Source of the DNA: Thioalkalivibrio sp.
GTDB taxonomy: Bacteria > Pseudomonadota > Gammaproteobacteria > Ectothiorhodospirales > Ectothiorhodospiraceae
Length of the DNA: 8,221 nucleotides
Assembly (NCBI GenBank): GCA_007133115.1
Contig: SLNI01000098.1
Location: 1 to 8,221, forward strand
Direction of reading: 5' to 3'
Within the stretch, counting starts at the first letter, position 1, and each line of letters begins with the position of its first letter. Below the pieces are notes generated by a model. That model was not told where the DNA came from. It saw nothing but the letters and a program-made list of their open reading frames with translations, and did no database searches. This document shows, in pieces, positions 1-6,788 of this stretch. The translations under genes were made by a program, and so were the position numbers.

Positions 1-52
1 ATCGGCGCGATACACTACCATAGCAGTCATCGAGAACCTCCCGGAACCTGTC

Positions 53-1048
53 ATGCCCAATGATCCCCTGCGCTGCGCCGTGATCGGCGTTGGTCACCTC
101 GGAAAATGGCACGCGGCCAAATACGCACACCTCGCCGACGCCCAACTGGTTGCGGTGGCGGACAGCAATCCGACCCACGCGCACGAGGTTGCGTCGAGGC
201 ACGGGTGCCGCGCCGTGATGGACCATCGTGAACTTCTGGGGCAGGTCGACGCCGTGAGCATCGCGGCGCCAACTACCCTGCACTACGCGATTGCCCGCGA
301 TTTTCTCGATGCCGACTGTCATGTATTGCTGGAGAAGCCGATCACGACCACCGTCGAAGAGGCCGAGGAACTGAACCAGATGGCCGAGGAGCGCGGGCTG
401 GTCCTGCAGGTGGGACATCTGGAACGCTTCAATGCCGCACTTCGGCGTTTGCTGGAAAACCCGCTGAATCCGCTGTTCATCGAGTCGACCCGGCTCGCAC
501 CGTTCAAACCGCGCGCCACGGATGTCTCGGTGGTGCTGGATCTGATGATCCATGACATCGACATCATCCTGGAGCTGGTGCCGTCACCGCTCACCGACGT
601 GCGCGCCTCGGGCGCAAGGATCCTGACCCGCGATATCGACATCGCCAATGCCCGTCTCGAATTCGCCAACGGCTGTGTCGCCAACGTCACATCGAGCCGG
701 GTCAGCACCAAGTCGGAACGGCGCATGCGAATCTTCCAGCCAAACGGGTATGCCGCGGTCGACTATCAGAACCGGGTCTTGTCGTTGCACCACATCGGGG
801 AAACCGACCCGGACTCGGGGCTGCCAGAGATCCTCGGAGAAGACCTCGTGTTCGACGATGCCGACGCCCTGCTGGCCGAAATACGCGCTTTTCTGGCCGC
901 GATCCGTGGCGAACAACCGGTGGTGGCCTCCGGGCGAGCGGGGCAGCGCGCGCTGGAGACGGCGACCCGCATCACCAACCTCGTCTACTCGAACCTGGCT
1001 GTGATGACCACCCAGGACACCCTCATCGAGGAAGGAGCCAAACGATGA
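53..1048 (+). CDS. gnnA: UDP-GlcNAc 3-dehydrogenase, Gfo/Idh/MocA family (GnnA-like)
   Basis: This 331-residue cytoplasmic protein is predicted to oxidise the 3-hydroxyl of UDP-GlcNAc to a ketone with NAD+. It would be the first step toward UDP-GlcNAc3N for amide-linked lipid A. Seen: an N-terminal Rossmann fold with the dinucleotide motif GVGHLGKWH (residues 12-20), the family EKP motif (94-96, catalytic-type Lys95), VGHLERFN (120-127) and DLMIHDID (163-170, with His167). The C-terminal half matches the Gfo/Idh/MocA substrate domain. Length is normal for the family. The ATG at 53 has a GGAA at 43-46 and places the Rossmann strand directly after the start. It overlaps the next gene by 4 bases. 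The family call is firm. The substrate rests on context: a DegT aminotransferase and lpxB follow, as in the Acidithiobacillus ferrooxidans gnnA-gnnB cluster. The alternative is a WbpB-like enzyme acting on UDP-GlcNAcA for O-antigen synthesis, which fits the lpxB neighbour less well. Confidence 0.85.
   Translation: MPNDPLRCAVIGVGHLGKWHAAKYAHLADAQLVAVADSNPTHAHEVASRHGCRAVMDHRELLGQVDAVSIAAPTTLHYAIARDFLDADCHVLLEKPITTTVEEAEELNQMAEERGLVLQVGHLERFNAALRRLLENPLNPLFIESTRLAPFKPRATDVSVVLDLMIHDIDIILELVPSPLTDVRASGARILTRDIDIANARLEFANGCVANVTSSRVSTKSERRMRIFQPNGYAAVDYQNRVLSLHHIGETDPDSGLPEILGEDLVFDDADALLAEIRAFLAAIRGEQPVVASGRAGQRALETATRITNLVYSNLAVMTTQDTLIEEGAKR
1032..1037 (+). promoter_or_regulatory. Ribosome binding site of gnnB
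   Basis: AAGGAG lies 7 bases before the ATG at 1045, inside the end of gnnA. It fixes the gnnB start and, with the ATGA stop/start overlap at 1045-1048, indicates translational coupling of the two enzymes. Confidence 0.8.
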
Positions 1049-2142
1049 TCCCGATGGTCGATCTGCAACGTCAGTACCACGAGATGCGCGAGGAAATCGA
1101 CCGCGCCATTGCGGAAGTTCTGGAGAGTACCCGTTTCATCCTGGGACCCAATGTGCAGGCCCTGGAATCGGAACTCGCGGAATACCTTGGCGTAACCCAC
1201 GCGGTCACCTGTGCATCGGGCACCGATGCCCTGCACCTGGCGCTGCGCGCGGCCGATCTCGGTCCGGGCGATGAAATCATTACGACGGCATTCACGTTCA
1301 TCGCCACCGCCGAAGCGATCCGCTATGTGGGTGCGGAACCGGTTTTCGTCGACATCGACCCGCGCACCTTCAACCTCGATCCCGATGCCGTCGCCGCGGC
1401 CATCACGCCCCGGACCCGGGCGATCATCCCGGTGCACCTGTTCGGCCAGCCGGCCGACATGCCAAGCCTTTCGCGCATTGCCGAGGATCACCACCTGTTG
1501 CTGATCGAAGATTGCGCCCAGTCGTTCGGGGCCCATGTCGACGGAGTGCAGACGGGCAGTGCCAGCGCGTTCGGTTGTTTCAGCTTTTTCCCCAGCAAGA
1601 ATCTCGGCGCCTATGGCGATGGCGGCCTGATCACGACCAATTGCGCTCCGGCAGCGGAGCGCCTCCTGAAGCTTCGCAACCATGGCTCGAAGGTGCGCTA
1701 TCACCACGACGAAATCGGTTACAACAGCCGGCTCGACGAGATCCAGGCCGCCATCCTCCGGGTGAAGCTCAAGCGCATCGACGCGTTCAATGCTGGCCGT
1801 CGCAGAGCGGCCGCACGCTATGCCGAGGCGTTCTCCGGCCTGGACCTGGAAATCCCCCACGAGGACGGCATCGGACTCCACGTCTATCACCAGTACACGA
1901 TCCTGACCGATCACCGCGACGCGATCATGGCCGCGCTCCAGGAAGCCGAGATCGCGCATGCGATCTACTATCCGATCCCCCTCCACCAGCAGGCGGCGTT
2001 TCAGAATCGGGAAAAGCCGCCCCCGAGCCTGCCCGTGACCGAATCGATCGCCTCACGTTGCCTGTCCCTGCCGGTTTTCCCGGAACTCGAGGACGCCCAG
2101 ATCGACTCCATCGGTGATTGCGTACGCGCGGCCCTGAGTTGA
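1045..2142 (+). CDS. gnnB: UDP-3-keto-GlcNAc aminotransferase, DegT/DnrJ/EryC1 family (GnnB-like)
   Basis: This 365-residue PLP-dependent sugar aminotransferase is predicted to transaminate the 3-keto product of GnnA to UDP-GlcNAc3N, with glutamate as the likely amino donor (as known for GnnB). Seen: ASGTDALHLALRA (58-70, cofactor phosphate region), EDCAQSFGA (155-163, Asp156 for the pyridine nitrogen), FFPSKNLGAYGDGG (181-194, Lys185 as the Schiff-base lysine) and GYNSRLDEIQAAIL (225-238). All active-site landmarks are present and the length is typical. The ATG overlaps the gnnA TGA and has a strong Shine-Dalgarno site. The family also includes WbpE, DesV and ArnB-type enzymes, so sequence alone does not fix the substrate. 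Placement between a Gfo/Idh dehydrogenase and lpxB is what supports GnnB. Confidence 0.86.
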   Translation: MIPMVDLQRQYHEMREEIDRAIAEVLESTRFILGPNVQALESELAEYLGVTHAVTCASGTDALHLALRAADLGPGDEIITTAFTFIATAEAIRYVGAEPVFVDIDPRTFNLDPDAVAAAITPRTRAIIPVHLFGQPADMPSLSRIAEDHHLLLIEDCAQSFGAHVDGVQTGSASAFGCFSFFPSKNLGAYGDGGLITTNCAPAAERLLKLRNHGSKVRYHHDEIGYNSRLDEIQAAILRVKLKRIDAFNAGRRRAAARYAEAFSGLDLEIPHEDGIGLHVYHQYTILTDHRDAIMAALQEAEIAHAIYYPIPLHQQAAFQNREKPPPSLPVTESIASRCLSLPVFPELEDAQIDSIGDCVRAALS

Positions 2143-2159
2143 ATCCGGATCCAGCATCC

Positions 2160-3350
2160 GTGCGACCGAAGGATCCCTCCCCCCCGGCATCCATCCCGCC
2201 CCACGTCGTGGTCTGTGCCGGGGAAACGTCGGGCGACCACCTCGGGGCGGGCCTCGTGCGCGCCATCCGGGAACTTCGACCGCAGACCACCTTTTCCGGC
2301 ATGGGCGGCGAGGCCATGCGCGGTGCGGGCGTGGACACGCTCGTGGATGTCTCGGAACTTGCCGTCGTCGGCCTGTGGGAGGTCCTGGTTCAATATCCCC
2401 GTCTGCGCGGCCTGCTGCAACGAATGCAGCGTCACCTCGACGCCCGCCGACCACAGCTCCTGGTCCTCGTGGATTACGTTGAATTCAACCTGCGCCTGGC
2501 CGCCCATGCCCGTACGCTCGGCATACGCGTGCTGTTTTACGTGAGCCCGCAGGTCTGGGCCTGGCGCCAGGGCCGCATCCACCGGATCAAGCGCAGCGTG
2601 GACGCGATGGCCGTGCTGTTCCCCTTCGAAGAAGCCTTGTACCGCGAACACGGTATCCCCGTGCGCTATGTCGGCAACCCGCTCGTGGACCGAGTCCGGA
2701 AGCCCGCCCACGATCTGCGCGCAGAGCTGGCGCTCGCGCCGGATACGCCGCTCATCGGACTGTTGCCGGGCTCGCGCAAAGGCGAACTGCATCGCCATTG
2801 GCCACTGCTGGTCGATACCGCCCGATGCCTGCTGGAAAAACGACCCGCGATGCGCTTCGCCGTACCCCTGGCCCCGGGGATTTCGTCGACCATGTTGGCC
2901 GAGATCGCCGCGTGGGAGGGTCTCCCGATCACACTGCTGCAGAAGCCCGAAGGCGCACAGGAAGTGATGGCCGCCAGCGACCTGCTGCTCATCAGTTCCG
3001 GAACCGCAACTCTCGAGGCCGCCTTGCTCGAGGCACCGATGATCGTGATCTACCGGATGGCGGCCCTGAGCCACGCCGTGTTCTCGCGACTCATCCGCGT
3101 CCCGCACATCGCTTTGGTCAATATCGTGGCGGGCGCGGAAGTGGTGCCGGAAAGACTGCAGCAGGCCGCCAATCCGACGGCGCTCTGCCGCGAGGCACTC
3201 GAATGGCTGGATCATCCGGAAAAACTCGCGGACGTCAGGATGCGTTTGCGCGAAATCCGCGAGCGTCTAGGGGCAGGCGGCGCCGACCAACGGGTCGCGG
3301 CGGCCGCTCTGGAAGTGCTGGATACCGGCACACTTGCGGATCCCCAATAA
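2160..3350 (+). CDS. lpxB: Lipid-A-disaccharide synthase
   Basis: LpxB (glycosyltransferase family 19) joins UDP-2,3-diacyl-glucosamine and lipid X (2,3-diacyl-glucosamine 1-phosphate) into the tetraacyl disaccharide of lipid A at the inner face of the cytoplasmic membrane. With the GTG start at 2160 it has 396 residues, close to the 382 of the E. coli enzyme. Seen: AGETSGDHLGAGL (20-32), GMGGEAM (47-53), YVSPQVWAWRQGRI (127-140), LLPGSRKGE (201-209), and SSGTATLEAAL (279-289) with PMIVIYRM following. Asp105 corresponds to E. coli Asp98, and the usual PDFN beside it reads VEFN. The start is uncertain: TTG at 2118 or 2139 and GTG at 2208 are in frame, and none has a strong Shine-Dalgarno site (GGAT at 2147-2150 precedes 2160). 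It directly follows gnnB, so its substrates may be the 3-amino (GlcNAc3N-derived) analogues. The enzyme call is secure. Confidence 0.95.
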   Translation: MRPKDPSPPASIPPHVVVCAGETSGDHLGAGLVRAIRELRPQTTFSGMGGEAMRGAGVDTLVDVSELAVVGLWEVLVQYPRLRGLLQRMQRHLDARRPQLLVLVDYVEFNLRLAAHARTLGIRVLFYVSPQVWAWRQGRIHRIKRSVDAMAVLFPFEEALYREHGIPVRYVGNPLVDRVRKPAHDLRAELALAPDTPLIGLLPGSRKGELHRHWPLLVDTARCLLEKRPAMRFAVPLAPGISSTMLAEIAAWEGLPITLLQKPEGAQEVMAASDLLLISSGTATLEAALLEAPMIVIYRMAALSHAVFSRLIRVPHIALVNIVAGAEVVPERLQQAANPTALCREALEWLDHPEKLADVRMRLREIRERLGAGGADQRVAAAALEVLDTGTLADPQ

Positions 3351-3360
3351 CCGGCAAACC

Positions 3361-3810
3361 TCAGTCCTGGCGACCCTGCCCGCTTCTTCTGCGCAGCGAG
3401 TAGCGGCTGATGGCCCCCACGATCTCGCCGAAGGGGATCCCCTCCACCGCGCCATAGACTTTCTCGGCCCGTTGCAACAGCGCGTCGACATCATCCGGGG
3501 CCGAAGCCTCGAGCAGCCCGGCGAGTGCGCCAAGCCCCCCGCACTCGACCTTCATTTCCTTCCCGTGTGGAAGCCGCTGCTCGCTGTGGCTAAGCCCCAG
3601 CGCGAACAGCGCTTTTTCGCGCAGCAGGGGAAGAATCGTACCGCAACGCTCATGCCCGGCGCGGGACAGGCAGCTGATCGCCTCGCGTTCGGCAATCAGA
3701 ACCCGCTGCGAACGCGCACACCCGGCACAACGGGTCAGAATCGCCTTCGCGAAATGGCAGCGTTGAGGGTCGTAATTCCCATAGATGTCCTTGAATGCGT
3801 CCTCGTCCAT
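3361..3810 (-). CDS. Cysteine-rich protein of unknown function
   Basis: I do not recognise a named family for this 149-residue soluble protein. It has six cysteines at 18, 28, 31, 47, 56 and 90. A CxxC pair lies at 28-31, and the spacing (C-x9-CxxC-x15-C-x8-C) looks like a metal or iron-sulfur site, with Cys90 in a short VECGGL segment. The N-terminus is acidic (MDEDAFKDIYGNYDP) and the C-terminus is basic (SLRRRSGQGRQD). No signal peptide or membrane segment is seen. The ATG at 3810 is preceded by GGGTGG with about 6 bases spacing. The gene converges on lpxB, leaving 10 bases between the stop codons and no clear terminator. It diverges from the membrane-protein gene that starts at 3964. Codon use is like that of its neighbours, and the ordered cysteines argue that it is a real gene. 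Metal binding is inference. Confidence 0.68.
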   Translation of the reverse strand: MDEDAFKDIYGNYDPQRCHFAKAILTRCAGCARSQRVLIAEREAISCLSRAGHERCGTILPLLREKALFALGLSHSEQRLPHGKEMKVECGGLGALAGLLEASAPDDVDALLQRAEKVYGAVEGIPFGEIVGAISRYSLRRRSGQGRQD

Positions 3811-3963
3811 CGCGTGCCACCCGACCCCCGTTGCATTCGGCCACTACCGCCCCATTCTCGCACAGGGCCGTGCAGCGTCACGTTTCCCGGCCGCGCACGC
3901 ACGGATGCTCGCCACGTATCGGCTAGACTTTGAGGTTCAGTATCCGTCCCCGGAGATGGTCCC

Positions 3964-4557
3964 GTGCCCAGGTGGTTCCGAACACCGCTCTTCCTGAAGT
4001 ATCTGCTGGCCGTCACCCTCGTGCAGGGTATGACGGTGCTATTGATTTTCGCCTGGTGGCACACCGGCTCCAACGACGTTGCCCTAACCCTTGCGGCGCT
4101 CGGACTGGCCGCCGGATTCTTCGCCGCCCTCTGGCTCGCCTCGCTTGCCCAGGGCGACCGCCGGGAGGCGCTCCATCGCGCCGAAGCGGACCTGATTCGG
4201 GAACGGGAGCGCAATCGCTACCGGACCGAACGGGAACGCTCGAAGGCGGCCGAAAACACGCACCGCCAGATCCAGCGGGAAACGCGCAAGATCAAGAACC
4301 GTTCGACCGTTCGGCTCGGGGCTGCCGTCGCGGGCATTGCAGGCCTCGGGATGCTCCTGCTCCTGACGCAGTTCCTCTCGCTGGGCGTGCTGCTGATCAG
4401 CTCATCCGGTGGCGCGCTCGCCGGATATCTGCTCAGGATGCGTCAGGAATTCCGCCGGGTCGGCGCGGACACTGCACAGGCTCTGCCCCGCCCGATTGCA
4501 GGTGCACGCCTGTCGCACACGATGGCTCAGGACCCGAACCGCGATCCCAAACCATAG
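3964..4557 (+). CDS. Four-helix membrane protein with charged coiled coil, function unknown
   Basis: The product is 197 residues with two hydrophobic segments near the N-terminus (about 12-31 and 40-62). A highly charged Arg/Glu-rich helical stretch follows (about 66-113, with ERERNRYRTERERSK at 80-94), then two more hydrophobic segments (about 117-135 and 137-157) and a polar tail. The two helix pairs flanking a long charged helix suggest an inner-membrane protein with a cytoplasmic coiled coil. I do not recognise the family. The GTG start at 3964 is chosen because GGAG at 3952-3955 lies 8 bases upstream and the first membrane helix follows at once. It is a single gene between two oppositely oriented genes, so it probably has its own promoter in the 153-base gap upstream. 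No convincing sigma-70 pair was found there. Confidence 0.7.
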   Translation: MPRWFRTPLFLKYLLAVTLVQGMTVLLIFAWWHTGSNDVALTLAALGLAAGFFAALWLASLAQGDRREALHRAEADLIRERERNRYRTERERSKAAENTHRQIQRETRKIKNRSTVRLGAAVAGIAGLGMLLLLTQFLSLGVLLISSSGGALAGYLLRMRQEFRRVGADTAQALPRPIAGARLSHTMAQDPNRDPKP

Positions 4558-4588
4558 GGGAACCCGATCGGGCTCGCGGGATTTCCCT

Positions 4589-4602
4589 CCGCCGTTCGGC
4601 GG
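4589..4602. terminator. Weak hairpin between convergent genes
   Basis: CCGCC (4589-4593) pairs with GGCGG (4598-4602) around a 4-base loop, in the 95-base gap between the stops of the membrane-protein gene (+) and the Nudix gene (-). A palindrome, CCCGATCGGG, lies at 4563-4572. Neither strand has a T tract after the hairpin, so an intrinsic terminator is only a possibility suggested by the convergent position. Confidence 0.2.
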
Positions 4603-4652
4603 GCTGCGCAACCGCCACAGCCAATGGGGCACAATTTCGCCGAAGGGCCCGG

Positions 4653-5186
4653 CTACATGTCAACGGGTGCGATACGCGGAGCGATAAGATCCTGATCGCG
4701 CGTTTCCCAGTAATCCTTCAAGGCCCAGTGCATGGAGGGGAACGCCAGTTGATCCCTCGGAATATCCTCGAAGCGGAACAGGCCGACCTCCAGAGACTCC
4801 GGACCCGGTGCAATCGTGGGGGTCTTCAGGCGTGCCCGGTAGATCATCTGCACCTGGCTGATGCGTGGGATCGAATACACGGCAAGAAGCTGGTCGATCT
4901 CGAGTTCGGCCCGGGCCTCTTCCCAGGCCTCCCGAAGGGTACCCTCCTCGGTGCTTTCGCCCAGTTCAAGATAACCGGCAGGGAGGGTCCAGAAGCCGTA
5001 GCGGGGATCGATCGCCCGACGGCAGAGAAGAATGCGATCCTCCCAGGTGGCGACAGCGCCCACAACGATCTTGGGATTCTCGTAATGAATGAATCCACAG
5101 GAATCGCATACCCGGCGCTTGCGATCGTCCCCGTCCGGGACTCGATCACTGAAGCGCCAGGATTCTTCTTTTTTTTCGTCGGTCAT
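4653..5186 (-). CDS. Nudix hydrolase with partial N-terminal zinc ribbon
   Basis: This 177-residue enzyme is expected to hydrolyse a nucleoside diphosphate linked to another moiety; the substrate (ADP-ribose or another NDP derivative) cannot be told from sequence. Numbering is from the ATG at 5186. The Nudix box spans 71-93 (starting GYLELGE), with Glu77, Arg85-Glu86 and Glu89-Glu90 in the metal-binding positions. The glycine usual after the EE pair is replaced (EEARA). Upstream, [17 protein letters not shown] (27-43) is the second half of the zinc-ribbon Nudix N-terminal domain, but the first CxxC knuckle is absent. [11 protein letters not shown], downstream of the box, also looks typical of this subfamily. 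ATG 5186 is preferred over GTG 5198 because AGGT lies about 10 bases upstream. An A8 run occurs a few codons after the start. The gene lies downstream of argE on the same strand after about 100 bases. Confidence 0.88.
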   Translation of the reverse strand: MTDEKKEESWRFSDRVPDGDDRKRRVCDSCGFIHYENPKIVVGAVATWEDRILLCRRAIDPRYGFWTLPAGYLELGESTEEGTLREAWEEARAELEIDQLLAVYSIPRISQVQMIYRARLKTPTIAPGPESLEVGLFRFEDIPRDQLAFPSMHWALKDYWETRDQDLIAPRIAPVDM

Positions 5187-5286
5187 GACCTTGAGCACCT
5201 GAGACTACGGCGGGCAGCATACAACGCAAGCACACGCGGCTCCCTTTTTCACCATTCGACGCAGGATACCGGCTGCGGTTCGCCCG

Positions 5287-6444
5287 TCAGCCCGACAACT
5301 CTCGTACCAGCTGTCGCTGAAACTCCAGGCCGGCCCGAACCTGGTCGAGAGTGATGAACTCATCGGGTTGATGCGCCTGGTCGATGGACCCTGGCCCGCA
5401 GATGACCGTATGCAAACCCGCACGCTGGAAAAGGCCCGCCTCCGCGGCAAACGCCACGCTCGCCACGGCATCGTGGCCGCACAGGCGGCGGGCGAGATCC
5501 AGCGCCGGGTTGCGGTCCTCGTGGGCCAGGGGCGGTGCCTCCACGAGCACCTCCGAATGGATTCCGGTCGCTGCAGCCACTGCGCGCATCCCCGGCTCGA
5601 CGTGGTCCCTGCAATAGGCTTCGAAGTCGGCGAGTACGGCCTCGGGCGGATCGCCGGGCACCGAGCGGATGTCCCACTCGAACCGGCAGTCTCGGGCGAC
5701 GATGTTCACGGCAGTGCCCCCATGGACGCAGCCCACGTGGATGGTGCTGTGAGGCGGTTCGAACCCAGGCGCGAACGGTCCGTTGCGGGCGCGTTCCCGG
5801 GCCATGTCATCCAGGTAGGTGATGAGCCGCGCGGCCACCGACACGGCGCTCACTCCCCGTTGCGTCTGGCTGGAATGCGCCTCGTGTCCGCGTACAGTCG
5901 TGCGCGCCACGGTAATCCCCTTGTGTGCCGAAACCACCCGCATTTCCGTGGGCTCCCCGACAATCACAGCCATTGGCTGGGGCAGCTCCCGGACCAGGCG
6001 ATCGATCATCCGGGGAGCGCCCCGGCAGCCAACCTCCTCGTCGTAACTGAAGGCCAGATGGATCGGGCGCTGGAGCCGGTTCATCTCGGGCACCAGCGCA
6101 AGCGCGATGGCGAGGAACGTCTTCATGTCGCTGGTGCCACGCCCATAAAGACGTCCATCCCTTTCCACGACCCGAAACGGGTCGCTGCTCCAGGGCTGCC
6201 CGTCCACGGGAACCACATCGGTGTGGCCCGACAGGACGACACCTCCGGGAACCCGGGGACCGATCGTGGCGAACAGGTTGGCCTTCGTGCCGTCGTCGCT
6301 TTCGACATAATCGGACGCGACGCCGTGTCGGGCCAGAAACCCGTGAACGAAATCGATGAGGTCCAGGTTGGGGTTGCGCGAGACCGAATCGAAGCCCACC
6401 AGGCGGTCGATCAGCGCACGTACGTCTTCCAGGGTTGCGGTCAA
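5287..6444 (-). CDS. argE: Acetylornithine deacetylase (ArgE), M20 metallopeptidase family
   Basis: The enzyme hydrolyses N2-acetylornithine to ornithine and acetate in the linear arginine pathway, in the cytoplasm, with a two-metal centre. With the TTG start at 6444 it has 385 residues, normal for ArgE. Seen: SGHTDVVPVDG (72-82, metal His74), YGRGTSDMKTF (100-110, bridging Asp106), SYDEEVGCRGA (133-143, base Glu136 and metal Glu137), GEPTEM (163-168, Glu164) and QAHQPDEF (356-363, His358). FDSVSRNPNLDLI near the N-terminus is typical of ArgE rather than DapE or carboxypeptidase G2. A GTG at 6468 would add 8 residues but lacks a ribosome binding site, whereas TTG 6444 has TGAGG 6 bases upstream. 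The gene begins 35 bases after the stop of the 102-residue gene upstream (11 if GTG is used), so the two are probably cotranscribed. The closest alternative is DapE, which the motif context makes less likely. Confidence 0.92.
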   Translation of the reverse strand: MTATLEDVRALIDRLVGFDSVSRNPNLDLIDFVHGFLARHGVASDYVESDDGTKANLFATIGPRVPGGVVLSGHTDVVPVDGQPWSSDPFRVVERDGRLYGRGTSDMKTFLAIALALVPEMNRLQRPIHLAFSYDEEVGCRGAPRMIDRLVRELPQPMAVIVGEPTEMRVVSAHKGITVARTTVRGHEAHSSQTQRGVSAVSVAARLITYLDDMARERARNGPFAPGFEPPHSTIHVGCVHGGTAVNIVARDCRFEWDIRSVPGDPPEAVLADFEAYCRDHVEPGMRAVAAATGIHSEVLVEAPPLAHEDRNPALDLARRLCGHDAVASVAFAAEAGLFQRAGLHTVICGPGSIDQAHQPDEFITLDQVRAGLEFQRQLVRELSG

Positions 6445-6450
6445 ACTCGG

Positions 6451-6455
6451 CCTCA
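6451..6455 (-). promoter_or_regulatory. Ribosome binding site favouring a TTG start of argE
   Basis: On the minus strand, TGAGG lies 6 bases before the TTG at 6444-6442. No comparable site precedes the GTG at 6468. The protein begun at TTG starts just before the first conserved helix. Confidence 0.5.
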
Positions 6456-6479
6456 GGGAACACTCCACATCCGTAGAGT

Positions 6480-6788
6480 TTACGCCTCAGACGCCCCGGA
6501 AGGTTTCCGTCGTGGAATCAGCGCGGTACCGACCACGACCTCGAGGCGGCGGGCGGCATAGAAGAAGCTTTCGCCCGTGACCGTCCCCAGATACTGCACG
6601 TTCGTCACCACCTCCGCATCCGGGGGAACGTCGCGGCGAAAGCTCTCGAAAATCGTGCTGCCGCTGTATCCCCCTTTCATGAATACGCCGCGCAGTTCGT
6701 AATCGCTCAGCCTCGCGCCGACCGACTCGCAGTATTCCCGCGCGGACGCATTGATCATCTCGCCTGCAAAAAGCTTTTTTTCAACCAT
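6480..6788 (-). CDS. Small conserved-looking protein of unknown function
   Basis: This is a 102-residue soluble protein with one cysteine (Cys20), no signal peptide and no membrane segment. I do not recognise the family. The middle carries MKGGYSGSTIFESF (37-50) and the C-terminal half is alternating hydrophobic (VTNVQYLGTVTGESFFY at 61-77, RLEVVVGTALIPRR at 81-94), which suggests a small alpha/beta fold. The ATG at 6788 lacks a clear ribosome binding site. An internal ATG (Met11, 6758) has AGGCGAG just before it and could be the true start, giving 92 residues. An A/T palindrome (AAAAAGCTTTTT, 6768-6779) lies inside the first codons. Stop to argE start is only 11-35 bases, so it probably leads an operon with argE. 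Any role in arginine synthesis is inference. Confidence 0.6.
   Translation of the reverse strand: MVEKKLFAGEMINASAREYCESVGARLSDYELRGVFMKGGYSGSTIFESFRRDVPPDAEVVTNVQYLGTVTGESFFYAARRLEVVVGTALIPRRKPSGASEA

Noticed and set aside
2001..3215. Long minus-strand open frame of 404 codons
   Set aside because: It is antisense to gnnB and lpxB, both of which have clear family motifs. It is a mirror frame.
3811..3963. TAGACT at 3924-3929 as a -10 box for the membrane-protein gene
   Set aside because: It matches only four of six consensus bases and no TTGACA-like box lies 16-18 bases upstream.
3930..5354. Long plus-strand open frame of 474 codons
   Set aside because: It covers the membrane-protein gene in another frame and is antisense to the Nudix gene. 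Its composition is Arg/Pro/Gly-rich and unlike a protein.
5756..5765. GGTTCGAACC, resembling a tRNA T-arm
   Set aside because: It lies inside well-conserved argE coding sequence and no acceptor, D or anticodon stems fit around it.
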